The position numbers and the translations under genes are program-made. From Hyphomicrobiales bacterium (GTDB taxonomy: Bacteria > Pseudomonadota > Alphaproteobacteria > Rhizobiales > Beijerinckiaceae), in NCBI GenBank assembly GCA_026400555.1, contig JAPLOW010000116.1:1-64000 (forward strand): DNA of 64,000 nt, in the 5' to 3' direction. The notes under the pieces were generated by a model. That model saw only the letters and a program-made list of their open reading frames with translations, did not search any database and had not been told where the DNA came from. Of this stretch, positions 9,731-20,112 are shown piece after piece. Each line of letters begins with the position of its first letter. Position 1 is the first letter of the stretch.

Positions 9731-11923
9731 ATGATGCGGCAATACGAACTCGTCGACCGGGTCAAGCGTTACAACCCGAACGCCGACGAGCAGATGCTTG
9801 ATCGCGCCTATGTCTACGCGATGAAGGCGCATGGCTCGCAGAAACGGGCCTCGGGTGACCCCTTCTTCGCCCACCCCCTCGAGGTCGCGGCGATCCTCAC
9901 CGACATGCGCCTTGATGATGCAACCATCATCGCCGCCGTCCTGCACGATACCGTCGAAGACACCGCCGCCACGATCGACGAGATCCGGCACCTGTTCGGC
10001 AGCGAAATCGCCACGCTTGTCGACGGGCTGACAAAGCTGAAGAAGCTCGACTTCGTCTCCAAGAAGGCGACGCAAGGCGAGAACTTCCGCAAGCTGCTGC
10101 TCGCCGTCGCCGCCGATGTGCGCGTGCTGCTGGTGAAACTGGCGGACCGCCTGCACAACATGCGCACGCTCGACCACATGCGCAGCGACAAGCGCCTGCG
10201 CATCGCAGAGGAAACGGTCGAAATCTACGCGCCACTGGCCGGGCGCATGGGCATGCAGGAAATCCGGGAGGAGCTGGAAGAACTCGCCTTCCGCCACATC
10301 AAACCCGATGCGCACGCGCTGATCACGGCCAAGCTGGCCGGCTTTGTCGATATCAACCAGGGGCCGATCGGCGAGATCGAAGCCGAGCTCGGGCAACGTT
10401 TTGCCGAACGCGGCATCACCGCGACCGTCACCGGGCGGGCCAAGCGACCTTACTCGGTGTGGCGCAAGATGGAGCGCAAGTCGATCTCATTCGAGCAACT
10501 GTCCGACATTTTCGGGTTCCGGGTCATCGTAGCCAATGTCGAGGACTGCTACCGCGTGCTCGGCGTGATCCACACGACCTGGGCCATGGTCCCGGGCCGC
10601 TACAAGGACTACATCTCGACGCCGAAGCAGAATGATTACCGCTCGATCCATACCACCGTCGTCGGCCCCGGCCATCAGCGCGTCGAACTGCAGATCCGGA
10701 CAGAAGCCATGGACCGCGTCGCCGAGTTCGGCGTGGCCGCCCATGCGATCTACAAGGACGGACGCACGATCAGCGCCAAGGACATGACCGAGTCGAGCGC
10801 CTACCAGTGGCTCCGGCGGACCGTGGACACCCTGGCCGAGAGCGCGAGCCCGGAGGAGTTCCTGGAGCACACAAAACTCGAACTGTTCCACGACCAGGTG
10901 TTCTGCTTCTCACCCAAGGGGCTGTTGATCGCGCTGCCGCGCGGCGCCACGCCGATCGATTTCGCCTATGCCGTCCATACGGATGTCGGCAACTCAGCTG
11001 TCGGCTCGAAGATCAACGGCCGTAACGCGCCACTGCTGACTGAATTGCAGAACGGCGACGAGGTCGAGATCGTGCGCTCGAACGGTCAGGTCCCGCCTGC
11101 TGCCTGGGAATCGCTGGTGGTCACCGGCAAGGCTCGTGCGGCCATCCGGCGTGCCACGCGCGCTGCGGTGCGCAGGCAATATGCCGGGCTCGGGCGACAG
11201 ATCCTCGACCGTGCCTTCGACCGCGCCGGCCGGCCGCTGAACGACGAGAAGCTGAAGGCCGCCCTGCCCCGTCTGGCGCGCGCCAGCGTCGAGGATGTCC
11301 TGGCTTCGGTCGGGCGCGGCGAGATGTTCTCGGGCGACGTGGTGCGCGCCGTCTATCCCGATCTCGAGACCGAGAAGCGGCCGATTCCGGACGGCGGCGC
11401 CGGACCGGGCTGGTTCGACCTCAAGCAGGGCGAGAACCTCAAGTTCAAGCTGCCCAAGGCCGACGATGGCAACGCCATTCCGATCGCAGGCATGGGCAGC
11501 GATCTGGCCGTGCGGTTCCCGCCCAATGGCGGGGCGGTGCCCGGCGATCGGATCGTGGGCATCATGAGCGCAGGCGAAGGCGTAACGATCTATCCGATCC
11601 AGTCGCCGGCCCTGGCCGCCTTCGACAACGAGCCCGAACGCTGGCTCGATGTGCGCTGGGACCTCGAAGACAAGCGCAAACGGCGTTTTCCCGCCCGCAT
11701 CGCCCTGCAATCGATCAACGAGCCGGGAACCCTTGCCCAGATCACCACGGTGATTGCCGAGCATGATGGCAACATCGACTCGGTCAAGATGGACCGGCCA
11801 AATTCCGACTTCACCGACATGACGGTCGATCTCACGGTGTGGGACCTCAAGCATCTCAACGCCATCATCAGCGAGTTGCGGCAAAAGCCCGTGGTCAGCG
11901 CGGTGGAGCGGATCATCGCCTGA
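9731..11923 (+). CDS. rel: Bifunctional (p)ppGpp synthetase/hydrolase, RelA/SpoT family
   Basis: HD domain HDTVEDT, synthetase region, TGS and C-terminal ACT domain. Confidence 0.95.
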   Translation: MMRQYELVDRVKRYNPNADEQMLDRAYVYAMKAHGSQKRASGDPFFAHPLEVAAILTDMRLDDATIIAAVLHDTVEDTAATIDEIRHLFGSEIATLVDGLTKLKKLDFVSKKATQGENFRKLLLAVAADVRVLLVKLADRLHNMRTLDHMRSDKRLRIAEETVEIYAPLAGRMGMQEIREELEELAFRHIKPDAHALITAKLAGFVDINQGPIGEIEAELGQRFAERGITATVTGRAKRPYSVWRKMERKSISFEQLSDIFGFRVIVANVEDCYRVLGVIHTTWAMVPGRYKDYISTPKQNDYRSIHTTVVGPGHQRVELQIRTEAMDRVAEFGVAAHAIYKDGRTISAKDMTESSAYQWLRRTVDTLAESASPEEFLEHTKLELFHDQVFCFSPKGLLIALPRGATPIDFAYAVHTDVGNSAVGSKINGRNAPLLTELQNGDEVEIVRSNGQVPPAAWESLVVTGKARAAIRRATRAAVRRQYAGLGRQILDRAFDRAGRPLNDEKLKAALPRLARASVEDVLASVGRGEMFSGDVVRAVYPDLETEKRPIPDGGAGPGWFDLKQGENLKFKLPKADDGNAIPIAGMGSDLAVRFPPNGGAVPGDRIVGIMSAGEGVTIYPIQSPALAAFDNEPERWLDVRWDLEDKRKRRFPARIALQSINEPGTLAQITTVIAEHDGNIDSVKMDRPNSDFTDMTVDLTVWDLKHLNAIISELRQKPVVSAVERIIA

Positions 11924-12022
11924 CGGGTCGTGGCTTGCCGCGAAAGCGGGATGCGTGTTTTGGCGCTGGACCTGCCTCAGGACATGCGCCATTGAGGCCA
12001 CGCACAACGGAAGGATCCAAGC

Positions 12023-12598
12023 ATGACACCGGACGTGGTTCTGACGGAGTTCCGCGAGGCAGGCGCCTTGCTGGAAGGGCATTTCATCCTGTCGTCAGGA
12101 CTGCACAGCCCGATCTTCCTGCAGAAGATGTTCGTCTTCATGGACCCGGCCCGCACCGCGCGCCTGTGCGAGGCCCTTGCCCGCAAGGTTGAGGCCCGCT
12201 TCGGCCGGATCGACATGGTTGTTTCGCCTGCGGTCGGCGGCATCGTCCCGGGCTATGAAACGGCACGGCACCTGGGCGCAAAGGCTGTCTTCGTCGAGCG
12301 TGAAAATGGCGTGTTCCAACTCAGGCGCGGATTAGCAATTCCCGCCGGAGCGCGCGTGCTGATGGTCGAGGACATCGTCACCACCGGGCTTTCGTCGCGC
12401 GAATGCCTGGCAATCGCGCATCAGCCTGGGACCATTGTCGGTGCGGCCTGCCTTGTCGACCGTTCGGCCGGCCGCGCGGCGTTGGGCGTGCCGCTGGTTT
12501 CCCTGGTCGAACTCGACGTTCCCGCCTATCCGGCCGACGCGCTGCCGCCGGAGCTTTCGGCGATTCCGGCCACGAAGCCTGGTAGCCGGAGTTTGTAA
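12023..12598 (+). CDS. pyrE: Orotate phosphoribosyltransferase
   Basis: [16 protein letters not shown]..., PRPP motif [11 protein letters not shown]. Confidence 0.93.
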   Translation: MTPDVVLTEFREAGALLEGHFILSSGLHSPIFLQKMFVFMDPARTARLCEALARKVEARFGRIDMVVSPAVGGIVPGYETARHLGAKAVFVERENGVFQLRRGLAIPAGARVLMVEDIVTTGLSSRECLAIAHQPGTIVGAACLVDRSAGRAALGVPLVSLVELDVPAYPADALPPELSAIPATKPGSRSL

Positions 12599-12811
12599 GG
12601 CGCGTCCGCATTCACGAACCCAACCGCCAGATTAGCCGCCGTTACGGTTAGATGCCGCTTAGCTGACCGCATACGCCGCGAAATTGCCCTAAACTCGCTT
12701 TCGGACTGTTGAATAACATTCCCGTCAAAGTTATTGGACACGCAAGGCTGATTGTATCGGAACAAGCTTTGTCTTGTCGGAATTCAGCGACAGTTACGAA
12801 GGTTACCTGGC

Positions 12812-13429
12812 ATGCAGCCCAAGATTGCGATTTTCATTGATGGCGCTAACCTCTACGCCACATCAAAAGCTCTTGGCTTTGATATCGATTACCGTCGCCT
12901 TCTGAAAGAATTTCAAGGCCGCGGATACCTAATTCGCGCATTTTATTATACGACTCTTGTTGAAAATGATGAGTACTCATCTATTCGACCTTTGGTCGAC
13001 TGGCTGGATTATAATGGCTACACGGTCGTTACAAAGGCTGCCCGCGAGTTTACAGACGCGATGGGGCGTCGACGCATCAAGGGCAACATGGACATTGAAC
13101 TGACCATCGATGCGCTGGATCTGGCCGACAAGGTGGACCAGATGTACATCATGTCCGGCGACGGCGATTTTCGTCCTTTGGTCGAGGCCCTGCAGCGCCG
13201 GGGCGTGCGGGTCTCTGTCGTGTCGACCGTAACCAGCCAGCCTCCGATGGTGTCCGACGACCTCCGCCGCCAGTGCGACGAGTTCATCGACATCTCGACC
13301 CTGAAGGTGCGGCGCGAAGTGACCGAACGTCCGGCCACCGACCGCCCTCTGCGCACGGCGACGGCTGCGCCCGGGCTTGAACGGCGCTACGGCATCCGCG
13401 GCGACGAGGACGAGACGACGGCAAGCTGA
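12812..13429 (+). CDS. NYN domain (LabA/DUF88-like) protein
   Basis: IAIFIDGANLYATSKALGFDIDYRRLL, IELTIDALDLADKVDQMYIMSGDGDFRPLVEALQRRG. Confidence 0.88.
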   Translation: MQPKIAIFIDGANLYATSKALGFDIDYRRLLKEFQGRGYLIRAFYYTTLVENDEYSSIRPLVDWLDYNGYTVVTKAAREFTDAMGRRRIKGNMDIELTIDALDLADKVDQMYIMSGDGDFRPLVEALQRRGVRVSVVSTVTSQPPMVSDDLRRQCDEFIDISTLKVRREVTERPATDRPLRTATAAPGLERRYGIRGDEDETTAS

Positions 13430-13531
13430 GCCCTGCAGACAATGTCGCGGGACAGCGCGCGGGGCTTGCCCTTCGCGCTGTTTTCTCGCACATGCTCTTC
13501 ATACAAGAACACGTTCCCGGAGGGCCATCCC

Positions 13532-14251
13532 ATGCTTCGTCGTCATTTCCTGATCGGCACAGGCGCTGCCGCCACCGCCGCCCTGTTCGGGCGTCCAGCC
13601 TTCGCGCAGGCGCCGGCAGCCGCCCCTGCCGCGCCACCCGCCTTCTCCCTGCCGCCACTTGGCTACGCCTATGAGGCGCTTGAGCCCTTCATCGACACGG
13701 CGACCATGCGGGTCCACCACTCCGGCCATCACGCCGCCTTCATCGGCAACCTCAATACGCTGGTCGGGCAGTATGAGGCGCTGCGCACGACGCCTGCTGA
13801 GCAGATCCTCGGCAATCTGGCCGAGGTTCCCGAGGCCGTTCGCACGGCTATCCGCAACAATCTCGGCGGCCATTGGAACCACGACTTCTTCTGGAAAATC
13901 ATGAAGCCCGGCGGAGCGAACGCACCGGCCGGCGACCTTGCCGCCGCGATCAACGGCGCCTTCGGCTCATCCGCCAACATGGTCACGGCCTTCACGGCGC
14001 AGGCCATGGGCCGGTTTGGTTCGGGCTGGGCCTGGCTTGTCATCGACAAGGACAAGAAGCTCACCGTGATCAACACACCCTACCAGGACACGCCGCTGGA
14101 AGCGGGCGCGCGCGCCATCATCGGCCTCGATGTCTGGGAGCACGCCTACTATCTCAAGCACCAGAACCGCCGCGCCAACTATGTGCGCGATTGGTGGAGC
14201 GTGGTGAACTGGGATGTGGCGATGGAGAACTTCAAGAAGGCGACAGCCTGA
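13532..14251 (+). CDS. Exported Fe/Mn superoxide dismutase
   Basis: Twin-arginine-like leader MLRRHFLIGTGAAATAALFGRPAFA; HHSGHHAAFIGNLN, DVWEHAYYLKHQNRRANYV. Confidence 0.9.
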   Translation: MLRRHFLIGTGAAATAALFGRPAFAQAPAAAPAAPPAFSLPPLGYAYEALEPFIDTATMRVHHSGHHAAFIGNLNTLVGQYEALRTTPAEQILGNLAEVPEAVRTAIRNNLGGHWNHDFFWKIMKPGGANAPAGDLAAAINGAFGSSANMVTAFTAQAMGRFGSGWAWLVIDKDKKLTVINTPYQDTPLEAGARAIIGLDVWEHAYYLKHQNRRANYVRDWWSVVNWDVAMENFKKATA

Positions 14252-14277
14252 GGGGCATCACTTTTCGTTGGAATGAT

Positions 14278-14306
14278 ATGCCCCGCAGTTTGCGGGGCAT
14301 TTTTTT
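14278..14306 (+). terminator. Rho-independent terminator after SOD
   Basis: ATGCCCCGCA-GTT-TGCGGGGCAT followed by T6-7. Confidence 0.8.
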
Positions 14307-14308
14307 GC

Positions 14309-14843
14309 TCAGGCCGGATTGTTCTGGAGCCAGGCGAGCACATCGCCGGCATTCCGGTCTGGCGGAAACACCGGATAAAGGACATGGACGATCCTGTCGT
14401 CCCGGATGATCATCGCCATCCGCTTGAGTAGAACCTGACCCGTAACAATCATTGTCGGCAGATTGAGGGCCTTTGCCAACTCATGTTTGGCGTCTGACAG
14501 CACCGGGAACGGCAAGCGCAGACGCTCGGCCATCTCGGACTGGTAGGCCGTGTCCTGCGTGCTAAGGCCAAATACGGAAGATGCACCAGCGTCCGTCAAA
14601 TCCTTGTGCAAGTCGCGGAACGCACAACTTCGGGGGCGTGCATCCACGTGCACCAGGGCTCATGTCCCAATCATCAGTCAAGCCGATCTGGCCTGGCGTG
14701 CCAGTGCGCGGATATGCGAACAGCACGACACAGCCCTTGAGCTCAGCCAAATTGATCAGTTTGCCGCTGGTTGCAGGCAGGACGACTGAGGGCAGCGCCA
14801 CCGTCATCTTCCGGCGCGGGGATGACGCTCCAGTCAACGGCAT
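14309..14843 (-). pseudogene. AhpC/TSA-type peroxiredoxin, frameshifted
   Basis: GVVLFAYPRTGTPGQ...SPGARGCTP in ORF 14562-14843 continues as RSCAFRDLHKDLTDAGASSVFGLS in ORF 14309-14653; frame change at a G5 run (14632-14636 on +). Confidence 0.75.
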
Positions 14844-14858
14844 TCAGAGAGCTGTTCA

Positions 14859-15329
14859 TCATCCCTTGTCCCGCATGATGCGGCCCTTTTCCCGGTCCCA
14901 GTCGCGTTTCTTCTCGGTCTCGCGTTTGTCGTGAAGCTTCTTGCCTTTGCCCAGGCCAAGCTCGACCTTGGCGCGGCCTTTGTCGTTGAAATAGACCTTG
15001 AGCGGGATCAGCGTCATGCCTTCACGTTGGATCGCGCCCATCAGCTTGTTGACCTGCTTCTTGTGCAGCAGGAGCTTGCGGTCGCGCTTGGGCAGGTGGT
15101 TGAAGCGGTTGGCTTCGAGGTATTCGGGGATATAGGCGTTGAACAGGAAGAGTTCCTCGCCTTTCGGGCCGGCAAAGCTCTCGCCGATGGTGGCCTTTCC
15201 GCCGCGCAGCGACTTGATCTCGGTGCCGGAGAGCACGAGCCCTGCCTCGACCGTGTCGATGATCTCGTAATTGTAGCGCGCTTTCCGGTTATCCGCCGCG
15301 ATCCGGTAGCGCTCTGTGGGGGCGTTCAC
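14859..15329 (-). CDS. smpB: SsrA-binding protein SmpB
   Basis: [41 protein letters not shown]-like region; basic C-terminus. Confidence 0.96.
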   Translation of the reverse strand: MNAPTERYRIAADNRKARYNYEIIDTVEAGLVLSGTEIKSLRGGKATIGESFAGPKGEELFLFNAYIPEYLEANRFNHLPKRDRKLLLHKKQVNKLMGAIQREGMTLIPLKVYFNDKGRAKVELGLGKGKKLHDKRETEKKRDWDREKGRIMRDKG

Positions 15330-15961
15330 TTCGGCACCTCGCCAAGGCGGCGCACCAGGGCAGAGACATCATTGGCCCCCGCTGCGGCCAGCCCCTCGAT
15401 CACGCCATAGCGATCAGACTCGGGCCGGTTCTGCGACATCTTGAATTTGCCTGTGATCTCGGTGATGGCGATCTCGACACCTACAATCCCGCGCGTGAGC
15501 GCCATGATGAACGGCTCTGGCGCATCGCTGACGGCCCAGGGATGCTCAAGGGCTCGTTCCTGCTGCTCGCTCATCGAACTGACGTGGTTGATGAGCCAGT
15601 GGCCGTCCTGAATGGCTTTGGCGCGGCCCCGCACCTGAACGGTGACATAGTTCCATGTCGGCACGACCTTGCCGTGCTCCTTCTTGGACGCATACCAACT
15701 GGGCGTGACATAGCCCTGCGGGCCCTGAAACACGACCAGCACGTCGCAACCGTCGACAAAGTCGCGCCACTGGCCATTGGGACGCGCCAGATGGGTGCGC
15801 AGGACGCCCTGATCGCCCTCCTCGGCATGGAGCACAAACGGCACCGGATTGGCCTGAAGACCGGACGCGCCAGCGCTGATCAGCTGGCCGAGCGGATGCG
15901 CGCGCATCACATCGTGCAGCGCGTCCCGGTCGTCCAGTCTGAAGTGCTCGGGTTGATACAT
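15326..15961 (-). CDS. FMN-binding negative transcriptional regulator, PaiB family
   Basis: [39 protein letters not shown]...[13 protein letters not shown]. Confidence 0.9.
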   Translation of the reverse strand: MYQPEHFRLDDRDALHDVMRAHPLGQLISAGASGLQANPVPFVLHAEEGDQGVLRTHLARPNGQWRDFVDGCDVLVVFQGPQGYVTPSWYASKKEHGKVVPTWNYVTVQVRGRAKAIQDGHWLINHVSSMSEQQERALEHPWAVSDAPEPFIMALTRGIVGVEIAITEITGKFKMSQNRPESDRYGVIEGLAAAGANDVSALVRRLGEVPK

Positions 15962-15967
15962 CCAGCC

Positions 15968-16864
15968 TCAGCCGTTGAGCAGCCCGGCGTGAACCAGGGC
16001 CGACTTCATGAAGGCGCGATTGGCCTCGGACTGCACCGGAAGCAGCGGCAGGCGCACCTCCTCGTTGCCGCGACCGAGCATCGACAGGCCGAGCTTGGCG
16101 CCGGCGAGGCCGGGCTCGCGGAAGGTGGCGTCATGCAACGGAATGAGCCGGTCCTGTAGCTTCATCGCCGTGGCGTAGTCCCCCTTGAGTGTCGCATTCT
16201 GCATGTCGGCGCACAGACGTGGCGCAATGTTGGCGACGACGGAGATGCAGCCGACACCGCCGGCGGCGTTGAAGGCCAGCGCCGTCATGTCCTCACCCGA
16301 GAGCTGGATGAAATCCGGGCCCATGGCGTGGCGTTGCTGCGAGACGCGCGCGATGTTGCCGGTGGCATCCTTGACGCCGGCGATGTTCTTCAGCTCGAAC
16401 AGCCGCGCCATGGTCTCGACCGACATGTCCACGACAGAGCGCGGCGGGATGTTGTAGATGATGATCGGGATGCCGATGGCGTCATTCACCGCCTTGAAGT
16501 GCTGATAAAGCCCTTCCTGTGTCGGCTTGTTGTAGTATGGCGTCACGACCAGCACGGCGTCAGCCCCGGCCTTTTCAGCGTGGACGGCCAGTTCGATGGC
16601 CTCGATCGTGTTGTTGGAGCCTGCCCCGGCGATCACCGGCACGCGGCCCTTGGCTTCGGCAATGCAGGCCTCGACCACGGACTTGTGCTCCTTGTGGCTC
16701 AGCGTCGGGCTCTCGCCGGTGGTGCCGACCGGGACCAGCGCCGCGGTGCCGTTCTCAATCTGCCATGCCACATGGGCCCGGAACGCGGCTTCATCGACCT
16801 TGCCCTTCCTGAAAGGCGTGATCAGCGCGGTCATGGAGCCGCGAAGCGGTCGATGCTTGGCCAT
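15968..16864 (-). CDS. dapA: 4-hydroxy-tetrahydrodipicolinate synthase
   Basis: [61 protein letters not shown]. Confidence 0.95.
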   Translation of the reverse strand: MAKHRPLRGSMTALITPFRKGKVDEAAFRAHVAWQIENGTAALVPVGTTGESPTLSHKEHKSVVEACIAEAKGRVPVIAGAGSNNTIEAIELAVHAEKAGADAVLVVTPYYNKPTQEGLYQHFKAVNDAIGIPIIIYNIPPRSVVDMSVETMARLFELKNIAGVKDATGNIARVSQQRHAMGPDFIQLSGEDMTALAFNAAGGVGCISVVANIAPRLCADMQNATLKGDYATAMKLQDRLIPLHDATFREPGLAGAKLGLSMLGRGNEEVRLPLLPVQSEANRAFMKSALVHAGLLNG

Positions 16865-16998
16865 GGGTGCAGTCCTTGAACGTGTCAGTTGCCTCGGTCG
16901 GGCCGTCATCCGCCCCGCGCGTGGCTGCTGTCATAGCCGGTTACGCTGCCAGCGAAAAGCACCCTTGGGCAGGACCGGTTAGCAGTTCATCAACCTCA

Positions 16999-19230
16999 AT
17001 GAAACACACATGGGGAATGGAAAACGCTGTCCTGCTGTCCAATCCACGTGTGGTCAGAGGATCATCGCGCCGTCTGATCCGTCTTGCGACGGTCTGCGCG
17101 GCGATGCTGCTCCCCGGACACAGGGCCACCGCGGTCGATGATCTTGTGTGGTCCGTACCATCGCATATCGTGATCGCCAGTACCGGCGTGCTGCAACCAG
17201 ATACCGGGATCGACCCCGGTGCCTCCGGCAGCGTCACATCCAGCAAGCTTACCGCCACGGCCCCGCGACCCGTGCCCGCAGAGGATCTTGAGCGCCTGAA
17301 GGTGGCTGCAGAGCACTACCAGCGCGGCAAGGTCGCGGAGGGCGATGCGGCCTTGGCGACCATCAACCACGCCCAAGCGCGGCTCAGCGGCGAGTGGCTT
17401 GCCGTCCGCAGCGGCGCGCCTGCCGTCAGTTTCAGCCGTATTGCGCGTTTTCTCGACGAGAATCCGGATTTCCGCATCCTTGCATCAGTCCAGAAGCGCG
17501 CCGAGGAGGCGATGCTGCAGCAGCGCGTTGCGCCTGCGCGCGTCCTGTCATTCTTCGCTACCCGCGCGCCGGTCAGCGGAGCCGGGCAGGCCGCGCAGGT
17601 TCTGGCGCTGAAGGCCGCTGGCCGTGACGCCGAGGCCGGGCCGCTCGTGGCCAGCCTGTGGCGGGAAGAGAACCTCAGCCGGGAGCTGGAGGGCATGTTG
17701 CTGGCGGCTTTCAGCGATGCACTGAAGCAGGCCGACCACCGCAACCGCATGGAAATGCACCTGTTCCGTGACAATGCCGAAGCGGCGCTGCGCAGCGCCG
17801 CGCGCGCCGGAGCGGACCATGTCAAGCTGGCGCAGGCACGGATCGCCGTTGCACGCCGGTCGGGCGGGGCCGCCGCGGCGCTTGATGCCGTCCCTCCGTT
17901 GCTGCGCAAGGACACCTCGTTCCTGTTCGCGCGGGCGCAGCATCTGCGCCGCCGTCAGGAGGCGGAAGGCGCTGCGAATCTGATTGCCGGCATCACGCGC
18001 GACCCCGCCATCCTGATCGATGGCGACGAATGGTGGGTCGAGCGCAGACTGATCGCGCGCCAGTTGCTCGATCAGGGCAAGCCAGCCCTCGCCTATCAGG
18101 TTGCAGCCGGGCATGGCGCACAAAAAGCGCAATCCGTCATCGAGGCCGAGTGGCACGCCGGCTGGATCGCGCTGCGTTTCCTTGACGATCCGGCGTCAGC
18201 CGAGCGGCATTTCGCGGCTGCGGCGCAGCACGCGGCCACGCCGATCTCGGTGGCGCGGGTCGCCTACTGGCGCGGCCGGGCAGCGGAGGCACTGGGCCAG
18301 CCGGACGCGGTGCGCGTTCACTACGAAGCCGCCGCCAGCCAGCCCTTGGCCTATTACGGACAGATCGCGCGGACGCAGCTCGGCCGGTTTGACGTGCCCG
18401 TCAGGACGGCGGCGGCCGTTGGCTCCGCCGGCGCGCCGCATCCCGTCACCGAGGTCGCTGGCACGCTCGTGGCCGCCGGCGCCGGTGATCAGGCGCGTCC
18501 GCTGGTGCTGGAACTGGCGAGAACGCTCGATAGCGACGCCGATCTTTTGCACCTCGCCGCCATCGCCCGCCGTATTGGAGAGACACGGCTGCTTGTGTCG
18601 CTCGGCAAATCGGCCGTGCAGCGTGGCAGGCCGATGGACGAAGCGGCCTTCCCCATCACAGGTCTTCCCGGCTTCGAGGCCGTCGGTAATCCGGTCGAGC
18701 GGGCCATGGTCTTCGCCATCACCCGGCAGGAAAGCGCCTTCGATGCCGCTGCCGTCTCGCATGCCGGGGCGCGCGGCCTGATGCAGATGATGCTGCCGAC
18801 CGCACGCGAAACCGCCCGCCGCGTCGGGCTTGGTTTCGATGCAGGCCGACTGACGTCAGACCCGGCCTACAATGTGCGGCTCGGGGCGGCGCATCTGGGC
18901 GATCTCATCAAGGATTGGCGCGGCTCCTATGTCCTCACGTTCGCCGCCTACAACGCCGGATCGGGCAATGTGCGCGCCTGGATTGACGCCTATGGCGACC
19001 CGCGCAAGGCCAGCGTCGATCCGATCGACTGGGTGGAGCGGATCCCGTTTACAGAGACACGCAACTACGTGCAGCGGGTGATGGAGAACCTGCAGGTTTA
19101 CCGCACCCGGCTCGGCGACCAGCCTCTCCTGCTCATCGCGCAGGATCTGAAGCGCGGCAGTCGCGTGGGTCAGTTCGCGGGCGAAGCCCATAGCGGCCTG
19201 GCCATGGCGGGCCTGTCCGCTGCAGACTGA
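16999..19230 (+). CDS. Soluble lytic murein transglycosylase
   Basis: SLT domain: ITRQESAFDAAAVSHAGARGLMQMMLPTARETARRVG, AAYNAGSGNVRAWIDAYG. Confidence 0.92.
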   Translation: MKHTWGMENAVLLSNPRVVRGSSRRLIRLATVCAAMLLPGHRATAVDDLVWSVPSHIVIASTGVLQPDTGIDPGASGSVTSSKLTATAPRPVPAEDLERLKVAAEHYQRGKVAEGDAALATINHAQARLSGEWLAVRSGAPAVSFSRIARFLDENPDFRILASVQKRAEEAMLQQRVAPARVLSFFATRAPVSGAGQAAQVLALKAAGRDAEAGPLVASLWREENLSRELEGMLLAAFSDALKQADHRNRMEMHLFRDNAEAALRSAARAGADHVKLAQARIAVARRSGGAAAALDAVPPLLRKDTSFLFARAQHLRRRQEAEGAANLIAGITRDPAILIDGDEWWVERRLIARQLLDQGKPALAYQVAAGHGAQKAQSVIEAEWHAGWIALRFLDDPASAERHFAAAAQHAATPISVARVAYWRGRAAEALGQPDAVRVHYEAAASQPLAYYGQIARTQLGRFDVPVRTAAAVGSAGAPHPVTEVAGTLVAAGAGDQARPLVLELARTLDSDADLLHLAAIARRIGETRLLVSLGKSAVQRGRPMDEAAFPITGLPGFEAVGNPVERAMVFAITRQESAFDAAAVSHAGARGLMQMMLPTARETARRVGLGFDAGRLTSDPAYNVRLGAAHLGDLIKDWRGSYVLTFAAYNAGSGNVRAWIDAYGDPRKASVDPIDWVERIPFTETRNYVQRVMENLQVYRTRLGDQPLLLIAQDLKRGSRVGQFAGEAHSGLAMAGLSAAD

Positions 19231-19331
19231 CACTCCCAATGTCTTTCCGCACGCCTTACAATGCAATTCACGGGCATGCCTCATCCGTGCTGTCATGCGC
19301 GCATGCCAGCTTGAACGCAGGTGGGCCACCC

Positions 19332-20072
19332 ATGCGACTTGCGATTCTTTCCGACATCCATGCCAATCGCGAGGCCATGGATGCCGTCCTCTCGCGGCTT
19401 GCCGCCCAGCGGATCGACCGGATCGTCCTGCTCGGAGACATCGTTGGTTACGGCGCCGACCCGGCCTATTGTCTCGAACGCGCCGAGGCCCTTCTCGATG
19501 ACGGCGCCATCGGCATTCTGGGCAATCATGATGCTGCCGTCACCGGCCCGCTCGACGACCTGAACAGCGCGGCGCGCGCTGCGATCGAATGGACGCGTCG
19601 TCAGCTGTCGCCGCAGCATTTGACCGTGCTCGGGCGCCTCGCCGCGTCGCATCGCGAGGCGGACCTGATGCTGGTCCACGCCAGTGCGCGTGCGCCGCTG
19701 GCCTGGACCTATATCGTCGATGCAGACGCAGCAGAGCGCTGCCTGCGCGCGACCGAAGCGCGGATCACGATCGTCGGACATGTCCATGTTCCGGCTCTCT
19801 GGCGGCTGATCAGCGCCGGGACAGCCACGCGTCACCAGCCACACTCTGGCCAGGAAATCCCGCTCAGCGCCAGCCAGAACTGGCTCGCGGTCATGGGCTC
19901 AGTCGGCCAGCCGCGCGACGGGGTGACCGCAGCCGCCTACGGCATTCTGGATACGCGGGCGCGCAGCGTGACCTTTGCCCGCGTGCCGTACGACCACTTC
20001 GAGGCGGCGCGCAAGATCCGGCAGGCAGGCCTGCCGTCGTCGCTGGCCGAACGGCTGCTGCAGGGCCGGTGA
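19332..20072 (+). CDS. Metallophosphoesterase
   Basis: LAILSDIHANREAMDAVL, LLGDIVGYGADPAYCLE, GNHDAAVTG, IVGHVHVP. Confidence 0.9.
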   Translation: MRLAILSDIHANREAMDAVLSRLAAQRIDRIVLLGDIVGYGADPAYCLERAEALLDDGAIGILGNHDAAVTGPLDDLNSAARAAIEWTRRQLSPQHLTVLGRLAASHREADLMLVHASARAPLAWTYIVDADAAERCLRATEARITIVGHVHVPALWRLISAGTATRHQPHSGQEIPLSASQNWLAVMGSVGQPRDGVTAAAYGILDTRARSVTFARVPYDHFEAARKIRQAGLPSSLAERLLQGR

Positions 20073-20112
20073 GGCTTGCCGGAGCCGATTTCAGGAATGG
20101 GGGAATACGGAC

